The translations under genes and the position numbers were made by a program. A stretch of 64,000 bases of DNA from Arenibacter certesii DSM 19833 (GTDB lineage: Bacteria; Bacteroidota; Bacteroidia; Flavobacteriales; Flavobacteriaceae): NCBI RefSeq assembly GCF_000429545.1, contig NZ_AUCB01000007.1, forward strand, positions 1 to 64,000. Direction: 5' to 3'. The notes below the pieces were generated by a model. The model made no database searches, was not told the DNA's origin, and saw nothing but the letters and a program-made list of their open reading frames with translations. This document shows, piece after piece, positions 18,152-24,979 of the stretch (position 1 is its first letter; each line of letters opens with the position of its first letter).

Positions 18152-18553
18152 ATGTTACATAACAAGGAAAAAGCAAAGGAGTTTTACCAATGTTTAGGCA
18201 AACTATTCTATTCTATTGCCATGGCCGACAAAAAAGTGATGCCAAAGGAAATAGCCTCATTAAGAAAGGACGTTAAAAAATATTGGTTATCCTCGGATCA
18301 CGAGGTGGACGAGTATGGTACCGATGCCGCTTTTCAAATAGAAATTGTATTTGACTGGTTACATGAACAGGAAGCTGAGGGAGACAAATTTTTTAAAGAA
18401 TTCACAGATTTTTACGATGCACACTCCTCTTTATTTAGTCCTCAAATAAAAAAGCGCATATGGAAAACGGCAGATGATATTGCGTTTTCCTATGCGCATA
18501 AAAACAAATCTGAATTGATCCTTTTAAATAAGCTCAAACTTATGCTCACCTAA
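18152..18553 (+). CDS. TerB-like small helical protein
   Basis: The 133-residue, all-helical soluble protein includes FYSIAMADKKVMPKEIASL near residues 22-40. This matches the DGxV/E pattern seen in TerB and DjlA N-terminal domains, which are thought to bind metal or act as scaffolds in stress responses. It is a single gene, opposite in direction to the neighbouring kinase and USP genes. The family call is by pattern only. Confidence 0.7.
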   Translation: MLHNKEKAKEFYQCLGKLFYSIAMADKKVMPKEIASLRKDVKKYWLSSDHEVDEYGTDAAFQIEIVFDWLHEQEAEGDKFFKEFTDFYDAHSSLFSPQIKKRIWKTADDIAFSYAHKNKSELILLNKLKLMLT

Positions 18554-18596
18554 ATGTAGACCAGAACAGCACCTACCATAAATTAGGAGGAATTTA

Positions 18597-19478
18597 TTAG
18601 ACCTTGTTTGTTGTACTTTCCTGGTCAGCGTAAAGTTTAACTTCGTTATAACTCATTAAGGGTATGGAGATATGTGATTCCATTTTTTTAACTAAACTCT
18701 TATGGAATATGCGTTGAAAGAATCCTTTTTTCTCTTTTCTTTCCAATAAAACCAAAATATCTGCATTAATCTCTTCCGTCAGCTTCCTTAGTTTAGCTTC
18801 GATATCATCAGAAAAAATAAGCTTGAAATCTATGTTTTCATAATCAACTTTCTGTCTCAACATTTCCTTAAACCACTCTAATTGCTGTTCCCCTGCGTAT
18901 TCTTTTTCTGTAGATATATGCACAATTTCTATTTTAGCCTTTAGCAATTGTGCCATAGAAGCCAAGTCTTGAAGGGCTATTATATCGGCTTCCTCAAAAT
19001 CGGTAGCATATAATATGGTATTAATAGATGCTTTTTCCTTACTATTTGGAGCAATCAATAATGGGCAAGTAACCTTGTCCTGAAGATCCTTACCAATATC
19101 CCCTACAAATAACCCTCGTTCCGAATGTTTATCCTTTCTTCCGATTACAATCAGGTCTGCCTTATGCTCTTTGGACTTCTCTAAAATTGCTTTGGTAATA
19201 GAATCAGCCTCAACAACCTCAAAAATAATATTTTTGGGATCAAATTTGGCCCCAATATGTTCCCTACAATAGGCTTCAAGAATTTCCTTTTGTTCTTGGA
19301 TTACATGATACTCTATTTGTTGGATTGGACGGCTAACCGAAACCCTTAAAGGCTCCATACTATGCACGTAAAAAATTACGAGTTTGGCCCCTAATTCAAC
19401 ACTGAGATTATAGACATTTTTTAAAACAGGAACTTCACGCTCCGATCTATCGGTAGCGTAAAAGATAGTATTCATCAT
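18597..19478 (-). CDS. Universal stress protein, two-domain, divergent type (USP 5)
   Basis: The 293-residue tandem UspA protein starts MMNTIFYATDRSEREVPVL. It differs from its five paralogues in that the ATP motif is altered: GRKD replaces G-2x-G, and GD replaces the final G(S/T). It may bind another ligand or none. The C-terminal half is highly charged (LERKEKKGFF) and the gene belongs to a different USP subgroup. Even so, it has the same composite promoter (19498-19540) as USP 1, USP 4 and deoC, so it belongs to the same predicted regulon. Confidence 0.9.
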   Translation of the reverse strand: MMNTIFYATDRSEREVPVLKNVYNLSVELGAKLVIFYVHSMEPLRVSVSRPIQQIEYHVIQEQKEILEAYCREHIGAKFDPKNIIFEVVEADSITKAILEKSKEHKADLIVIGRKDKHSERGLFVGDIGKDLQDKVTCPLLIAPNSKEKASINTILYATDFEEADIIALQDLASMAQLLKAKIEIVHISTEKEYAGEQQLEWFKEMLRQKVDYENIDFKLIFSDDIEAKLRKLTEEINADILVLLERKEKKGFFQRIFHKSLVKKMESHISIPLMSYNEVKLYADQESTTNKV

Positions 19479-19497
19479 AACTATAGTGTTTAATCCT

Positions 19498-19540
19498 TAA
19501 ATATATTGGATTAATATTTAGCGAACAATGATTTTGGTCA
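19498..19540 (-). promoter_or_regulatory. CRP/FNR-like operator plus -7 box before usp 5
   Basis: The operator, extended form ATGATTTTGGTCAT (19528-19541, plus-strand reading), lies 23 bp from TATATTTA (19505-19498 on the minus strand), one mismatch from TAnnTTTG. The start codon of usp 5 is 19 nt further. The plus-strand small gene at 19662 begins 121 bp on the other side and shows no matching -7 box. Confidence 0.65.
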
Positions 19541-19661
19541 TAAAGCATTAAACCAATGTAGTATTAGTTACTTATTAGTGCACTCTATTGTGGAGAAACA
19601 ATTAAAAATATCCTTAATATTTCCAACCAATATATCATAAAAATTCATTAGATTCAGTGCC

Positions 19662-19931
19662 ATGAAAGCAATAGCACAACTTAAAAATCCCTTATCTTCT
19701 TTGGAAGGGGAGACCATTAAAAACGTATTAAGTCCCATTTTTAATATCCAGATATTAGACATCGATCTGGAAAAAGGAAAACTCCTATTTATGTATAACA
19801 GCCGTATGGATTTGGTAACTACAGAAAAAATACTATTGGAAGCAGGTCTTCCTATAATATCTTATTCCATTCCCAATCGCATCCCTATAAACCATAGTGG
19901 GACTGACCCAGACAAAACCAGATTAGCCTAA
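19662..19931 (+). CDS. Small protein resembling an HMA fold without the metal cysteines
   Basis: The 89-residue protein contains IKNVLSPIFNIQILDIDLEKGKLLF, followed by a helix and LPIISYSI, in a beta-alpha-beta order like heavy-metal-associated domains. There is no CxxC, so classical copper binding is unlikely. It is transcribed opposite to its neighbours USP 5 and USP 6 and ends 8 bp before the convergent USP 6 stop. The coding potential looks real because the composition is protein-like and it fills the gap neatly. Function is unknown. Confidence 0.6.
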   Translation: MKAIAQLKNPLSSLEGETIKNVLSPIFNIQILDIDLEKGKLLFMYNSRMDLVTTEKILLEAGLPIISYSIPNRIPINHSGTDPDKTRLA

Positions 19932-19939
19932 GTATATCG

Positions 19940-20785
19940 CTATCGCTCAGTTAATACCAAAAGTGGGATATTGGTATGGAAGCCCATCCTTTTTACTACC
20001 GCCTCTCGGGTAAGTTTTTCGAAAAAACTATGGCTATAATGGATCAACGCAATTATATCAGCTGCGTTGGTTTCAGCGAAATCGGAAATGGTATCAGCTA
20101 CATTGCCTTTAAATTCAACCTTGTGAAAACTATGATCAATTGCCGAAAAATATTTTTCCAGTAGCAACGTATTTGTGGCTTGTAAATCATTGAAGATAAA
20201 TTCCGTTCCAACCTGAAAAATATAAGTTTCCGCTTTCCATATCCTCACCAGTTCCAGCATTGGATTTAATTCTGAAGCCTCAAAATAATTGAGGAAATTA
20301 GTTGGAAAAGCAACACGTTTTAGACGCTGCAGGCTATACTCTTTAGGAACAACGATTATGGGTCTATTCCTTATGGACATTACTACTTTAACCGAATTGC
20401 TACCTACAAACACTTCTTTGGCCCCTGTTGCTCCCGTTGCCCCCATTATAATACATTCTATATGATGGGTGTGGATAGTATCTTTAATGGCATTTAAAAG
20501 ATTATTTGCGATAGAAATTTTTTCGAAAGTATGATTTGGGTTCTTGTGATTTTTCCTTAGATAATCTATGATTTTATCCAGTTTCACCTGCAATTGTTTA
20601 CTCATGGATTCATAGATCACCCCTATCCTTTGTTTACCATTACCCTCAAGTAGATTAGCTATATTTGGTTCATAAGAGTTTAAAACAATAAAATGACAGG
20701 AAAAATCGGCATACAGCTTTAATGCAGTGAACATTGCATTCCAGGCACTTTCTGAAAAATCTGTGGGCAAAAGAATTATTTTCAT
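19940..20785 (-). CDS. Universal stress protein, two-domain (USP 6)
   Basis: The 281-residue tandem UspA protein starts MKIILLPTDFSESAWNA. Its ATP motif is intact (GATG, nine residues, GS), and the second half is degenerate (LIHYSHSFFEKL). It is divergent from deoC. The 285 bp between them hold the deoC composite promoter, but no matching operator is placed for this gene, so its regulation is open. Confidence 0.92.
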   Translation of the reverse strand: MKIILLPTDFSESAWNAMFTALKLYADFSCHFIVLNSYEPNIANLLEGNGKQRIGVIYESMSKQLQVKLDKIIDYLRKNHKNPNHTFEKISIANNLLNAIKDTIHTHHIECIIMGATGATGAKEVFVGSNSVKVVMSIRNRPIIVVPKEYSLQRLKRVAFPTNFLNYFEASELNPMLELVRIWKAETYIFQVGTEFIFNDLQATNTLLLEKYFSAIDHSFHKVEFKGNVADTISDFAETNAADIIALIHYSHSFFEKLTREAVVKRMGFHTNIPLLVLTER

Positions 20786-20992
20786 CGTTTTATTTTTTAT
20801 GGGTTAAACCCCCTAACTTTAAGTGACATTCAAATGGGGTTTAGCATAATTCTGAGTTCCCTTACACCTCAATTATCTACCAGATCAATGTTATATGGAA
20901 TTAAAAAAATCGTCCATTTATTCATTACAAAATAGCTTATTACCACGTTAAAGTTCATGATATTGACCAGTCCTAAATTTCAGATAGATGGT

Positions 20993-21035
20993 TGACTTAT
21001 ATCATATAAATAGATGAAGGAAACACTTAGATTTG
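20993..21035 (+). promoter_or_regulatory. CRP/FNR-like operator plus perfect -7 box before deoC
   Basis: TGACTTATATCA (20993-21004; reverse reading TGATATAAGTCA) is followed after 23 bp by TAGATTTG (21028-21035), a perfect TAnnTTTG. Transcription should begin near 21042, leaving a leader of about 30 nt before the ATG at 21071. This argues against the longer reading frame starting at 21014. Confidence 0.75.
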
Positions 21036-21070
21036 AAAGCAATAAAAAGAGTAACAACCAAAGAAATCAA

Positions 21071-21715
21071 ATGCAACTCCAAAAATATATTGACCACACA
21101 CTTTTAAAGGCGACAGCTATCGAGGAAGATATTCTAAAGTTATGCGATGATGCGCTGAAGTTTAATTTCATTGCCGTCTGCATAAATGGTGCTCATATTC
21201 CGTTGGTAAAATCCAAATTAGGTAATTCCTCAATTAAAATAGCTACAGTGATAGGATTTCCTTTAGGGGCTATGTCTACCAAGGCGAAAGTTTTGGAAGC
21301 AACAGATTATATAAATCATGGTGCCGATGAAATAGATATGGTTATTAATATCGGCTGGTTAAAATCAGGAAAATTATTGGAGGTAAGGAACGACATTTTC
21401 GAAGTAAAATCTGCCATAGGCACTAAGATATTAAAGGTAATTATAGAGACCTGCTATTTAACGAAAGAGGAAAAAAAAATAGCTTGCAGATTAGCCGTAG
21501 AAGCCAAGGCCGACTTTGTAAAGACCTCCACTGGTTTTGGTCCTGGCGGGGCTACTTTTGAGGATGTTATTTTATTTAAAAAAACGGTTGAGGATGCTAT
21601 TAAGATAAAAGCTTCTGGAGGCATTAAGGATAAGGCCACAGCTCTAAAATATATTGAACTGGGTGCCTCCAGAATAGGAACCTCCTCTGGGATTACTATG
21701 ATGGCGACTAAATAA
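21071..21715 (+). CDS. deoC: Deoxyribose-phosphate aldolase
   Basis: DeoC splits 2-deoxyribose-5-phosphate into glyceraldehyde-3-phosphate and acetaldehyde, the last step of deoxynucleoside catabolism. From the chosen start the protein has 214 residues and opens MQLQKYIDHTLLK, as is usual for the family. Key residues are Asp89 in EIDMVINIG, the Schiff-base Lys151 in VKTSTGFG and Lys180 in IKASGGIKD. An upstream in-frame ATG at 21014 would add 19 atypical residues and would place the -7 box inside the gene, so it is rejected. deoD follows after 11 bp. Confidence 0.95.
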   Translation: MQLQKYIDHTLLKATAIEEDILKLCDDALKFNFIAVCINGAHIPLVKSKLGNSSIKIATVIGFPLGAMSTKAKVLEATDYINHGADEIDMVINIGWLKSGKLLEVRNDIFEVKSAIGTKILKVIIETCYLTKEEKKIACRLAVEAKADFVKTSTGFGPGGATFEDVILFKKTVEDAIKIKASGGIKDKATALKYIELGASRIGTSSGITMMATK

Positions 21716-21726
21716 AACAAAAAAGA

Positions 21727-22425
21727 ATGAGTTTACACATACATGCAGCGGATGGAGAAATTGCAGAAACAGTATTATTACCAGGAGATCCATTACGCGC
21801 CAAATGGATTGACGAAACCTTTTTAGAAAATCCTTCCTGCTACAATAATATTAGGGGTATGCTTGGATATACAGGCACCTACAAAGGAAAACTCATTTCG
21901 GTTCAGGGAAGGGGTATGGGAGTCCCTTCAGCTATGATCTATTACTATGAATTGATTCACTACTACGGGGCTAAAAATTTAATTAGAGTTGGGACGGCCG
22001 GTGCGCTACAGAAGAAATTACAACTAGGGGATATAGTTTTAGCCATGGCGGCATCCACTATTTCAGCTTTCAATAATAAGATTTTTGCACATTCCCATTT
22101 TGCCCCAATAGCCAGTTTCCAATTGCTACAAAAAGCGGCCAATTACGCGGAAAAAATGAAATTACCTTATCTGGCAGGAAATATACTTACTTCGGATATT
22201 TTCTATAACGACGATCCTGAAGAATACAGAATATGGGCTAAATATGGCGTCCTTTGTGTTGAGATGGAAGCAGCAATCCTATATAGTTTGGCAGCAAAAC
22301 ATCAAATTAATGCGCTGGCCATTCTTACCATATCCGATTCTTTGGTAACTGGTGAAAAATCTACCAGTAAGGAACGGGAATCTACTTTTGCTAATATGAT
22401 AGCGCTAGCCCTTAATATTACTTAA
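21727..22425 (+). CDS. deoD: Purine-nucleoside phosphorylase, DeoD type
   Basis: This enzyme converts purine (deoxy)nucleosides and phosphate to the base and (deoxy)ribose-1-phosphate. The 232-residue protein matches the hexameric bacterial type: the phosphate-binding LLPGDPLRAKW at the start, RVGTAGAL in the middle, EMEAAILYSLA for nucleoside binding and TISDS near the end. It is co-transcribed with deoC. Phosphopentomutase, needed to join the two steps, is not in this window. Linkage to stress genes suggests salvage for carbon and energy. Confidence 0.95.
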   Translation: MSLHIHAADGEIAETVLLPGDPLRAKWIDETFLENPSCYNNIRGMLGYTGTYKGKLISVQGRGMGVPSAMIYYYELIHYYGAKNLIRVGTAGALQKKLQLGDIVLAMAASTISAFNNKIFAHSHFAPIASFQLLQKAANYAEKMKLPYLAGNILTSDIFYNDDPEEYRIWAKYGVLCVEMEAAILYSLAAKHQINALAILTISDSLVTGEKSTSKERESTFANMIALALNIT

Positions 22426-22529
22426 AAATCAGTTCTTTATATCCTAGATTATGCTTTTCATTATTTTTTGAATCCTCATCGACAATCTCCACCATTTCCA
22501 AACATAATACTTACCTTTAAAAATGATTT

Positions 22530-23174
22530 ATGGGAAGAATGTGGAAAAAAATTGGCTATGCCCTTCTTACTTTAGTAAGCTGCTTTTGTCTTGTTTTAAT
22601 TGTATGCAACATTATCATTGAGATAGCCGGTAATGGGAAGACTTATGAAAATGTGAACGACATTCCGAAAAATAAAGTAGGATTAGTTCTTGGCACTTCC
22701 AGCAAGATTATTGGCGGCTCACCTAACCCTTATTACACCAATAGAATAAAGGCCACTATTGCCTTGTTTAAAGCAGGAAAAATAGATTATATTTTAGTGA
22801 GTGGTGATAATGGCACTCCCTATTACAATGAACCACTAGTCTTTAAAAAAGATCTTATGAAAGGAGGAATTCCTGAGGAATGCATCGTTTTGGACTACGC
22901 GGGATTTAGAACTTTGGATTCCATGATGCGCGCCAAAATAGTATTTGGTTTAGATAAGGTAACTGTGATATCACAAAAATTCCATAATAAACGAGCCATT
23001 TATTTGGCTGAGAAAAAAGGATTACATGCTATTGCATACAATGCGGGAAATCTTCCTTTAAAATATGGTTTTAAAGTTCAGGCTAGAGAGTATCTGGCGA
23101 GAGTCAAGGTTTTTATAGATCTGGCCCTAAATACCCAACCTAAATTTATTGGCAATAAGATTTTGATAGAATAA
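22530..23174 (+). CDS. SanA/YdcF-like (DUF218) membrane-anchored protein
   Basis: The 214-residue protein has one N-terminal membrane anchor (about 8-30) and a periplasmic DUF218 domain. Visible motifs are VGLVLGTSSKI, YYTNRIKATIALFKAGK and ILVSGDNG, plus a conserved acidic LDYAGFRTLDSMMRA. SanA proteins affect envelope permeability to antibiotics such as vancomycin in enterobacteria; the biochemical activity is unclear. The 104-bp gap after deoD leaves its operon membership open. Confidence 0.85.
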   Translation: MGRMWKKIGYALLTLVSCFCLVLIVCNIIIEIAGNGKTYENVNDIPKNKVGLVLGTSSKIIGGSPNPYYTNRIKATIALFKAGKIDYILVSGDNGTPYYNEPLVFKKDLMKGGIPEECIVLDYAGFRTLDSMMRAKIVFGLDKVTVISQKFHNKRAIYLAEKKGLHAIAYNAGNLPLKYGFKVQAREYLARVKVFIDLALNTQPKFIGNKILIE

Positions 23175-23279
23175 ATGGCAGAAAAATTAATCTTTAACAT
23201 CCTTTTCTGTAATCTAAAAATCATCCAGCGGTAGGTACCATCTAAGATTTATTTATATTTACCTATAGAAAAGCCAAGC

Positions 23280-24530
23280 ATGTCTGCCGTTAAAAAGTTA
23301 ATTAAAAATCTTGGTCCTGGGCTCCTTTTTGCAAGTATGGCCATAGGGACTTCCCATCTAGTGTTATCTACCAAGGCCGGGGCACAATATGGCTGGATTA
23401 TGATTATCCCGATTATGCTGGCAAACGTACTTAAATATCCATTTTTCGAATTTGGGGTGCGTTACACAAATATTACAGAAAAAACACTAATAGAGGGATA
23501 CTTAAATAGAGGAAAGGAATATCTCATATTTTATTCCATTATCACGTTTATTACCACTTTCACCATTTTAGCAGCCTTATATGTGGTCACTGCAGGTTTA
23601 CTAGTCAATTTACTTAAATTATCCCCAGATACTGTAAGTCTGGCCGCAGGCGGACTCTTTGTGCTTATATCCCTCTTGCTTATACTAGGACGCTATCGCC
23701 TACTAGAAACTTCCCTTAAATTTGTGGTAACTATTTTATTTGTTGCATTGATTGCCACAACTACTATGGTTATAATAAATGGGAAAGTCGCTAACAACAT
23801 CAATTTTGCACCTCTACCGATATTTAATGAAGTAGGAATCTTGTTTTTAATAGGACTCATGGGATGGATGCCTACCACGGTAGAAGCTTCTAGCTGGGTT
23901 AGCTTATGGACCGTGGAAAAATTTAAAACCTCCAAACAAAAGCCCAGTTTAAAAGATGCTCTATCCGAATTTAGGTTTGGGTATTTTATAACTTCTATAC
24001 TTGCAGTATTCTTTCTTATAATAGGATGGTTTACCCTTTATGGAACAAATACTGAACTAAGTGGAAATGCAGTTATTTTTGCAGACCAGTTGGTACAAAT
24101 TTTCACTAACAGTATTGGGATTTGGGCCTATATATTTATTGCTATAGCCGCCTTTGCTACCATGTTCAGCACCTGCCTAACTGCGCACGACGCCATTGCT
24201 AGGGTAAGCGTGGATGCCCTAAGCCTTTTGCTTCCCGGCGCAAGGAACATTAAAAAAAGGGGATTGCCCATTGCCATAATTCTGTTAGCAATAATAAATT
24301 TTTTAGTGATCACTGTATTGGCAGCCAATATGGGATTGCTGCTCTCCATTGCAACTTTTATATCCTTTGTTGTGGCACCAATAATTGGTTATATGAATTT
24401 AAAAAATGTAATGAGCCAGGAAATTCCCGAGAAATATCGACCAAAGAAAGGTCTACAACTATTAACATATTCGGGTATCCTATTTCTAAGCTTATTTTCT
24501 CTCTATTATTGCTGGATGGTGCTGTTCTAA
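23280..24530 (+). CDS. Nramp-superfamily transporter with atypical metal site
   Basis: The 416-residue protein has about 11 transmembrane segments and the Nramp fold. Helix 1 reads GPGLLFASMAIGTSHLVLS where classical Nramps have the DPGN motif, and helix 6 reads GWMPTTVEASSW where they have MPH. The metal-coordinating Asp and Asn are therefore missing, although a Met-Pro remains. This matches a widespread bacterial clade (helix 1 pattern AIGxSHLVxSTRAGA) usually labelled 'Nramp family' although its substrate is not established. Mn/Fe import should not be assumed. It is monocistronic in appearance. Confidence 0.85.
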   Translation: MSAVKKLIKNLGPGLLFASMAIGTSHLVLSTKAGAQYGWIMIIPIMLANVLKYPFFEFGVRYTNITEKTLIEGYLNRGKEYLIFYSIITFITTFTILAALYVVTAGLLVNLLKLSPDTVSLAAGGLFVLISLLLILGRYRLLETSLKFVVTILFVALIATTTMVIINGKVANNINFAPLPIFNEVGILFLIGLMGWMPTTVEASSWVSLWTVEKFKTSKQKPSLKDALSEFRFGYFITSILAVFFLIIGWFTLYGTNTELSGNAVIFADQLVQIFTNSIGIWAYIFIAIAAFATMFSTCLTAHDAIARVSVDALSLLLPGARNIKKRGLPIAIILLAIINFLVITVLAANMGLLLSIATFISFVVAPIIGYMNLKNVMSQEIPEKYRPKKGLQLLTYSGILFLSLFSLYYCWMVLF

Positions 24531-24716
24531 TAAAATCTCCTGTCACTACTATTTAGTTAGATTGGCCTTACCTCAATTATAACATAAGTAATATCCACCC
24601 AACAATCAACTGATTATCAATGCAGTTAAATTTATTTTAACACATCATTAACATCATAGATTTGTAATTGGCAACTGTATCCCTAATCTTTGCCCTCAAT
24701 GCAAAGGACTATAACC

Positions 24717-24911
24717 ATGAAATTGATTACAGTAACCAGAAATACCAAGCAAGAAAAAAGATTTACTCAAAAGATGGGTATGCTATATACCAATGTAACT
24801 TATATTAAAAAAGCTATTTTTGGTATTATACCTATTACCACCATCCACAAATACAGAGAGACCTACTACGGTAAGGTAAAAGATTGCGACCAATGTGTCT
24901 TGAGCAAATAA
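24717..24911 (+). CDS. Small basic protein with C-terminal CxxC
   Basis: The protein of about 64 residues begins MKLITVTRNTKQEKRF and ends YYGKVKDCDQCVLSK, with a CxxC pair near the C-terminus and a short hydrophobic stretch (AIFGIIPITTI). A longer in-frame start at 24690 is possible but adds unlikely residues. It fills an otherwise empty 450-bp gap between the Nramp-like and OmpA-like genes. Function is not recognised; reality as a gene is moderately supported. Confidence 0.5.
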   Translation: MKLITVTRNTKQEKRFTQKMGMLYTNVTYIKKAIFGIIPITTIHKYRETYYGKVKDCDQCVLSK

Positions 24912-24979
24912 TTTATTGGTAGTTTTTCTGAATACTGTTTTCACCTAAGAAAATATAAGCGACATTCCTTTTCTGTAGT

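Noticed and set aside
19568-19762. Open frame opposite to the 19662-19931 gene
   Set aside because: It overlaps the better-supported plus-strand gene and has no domain-like composition or start context.
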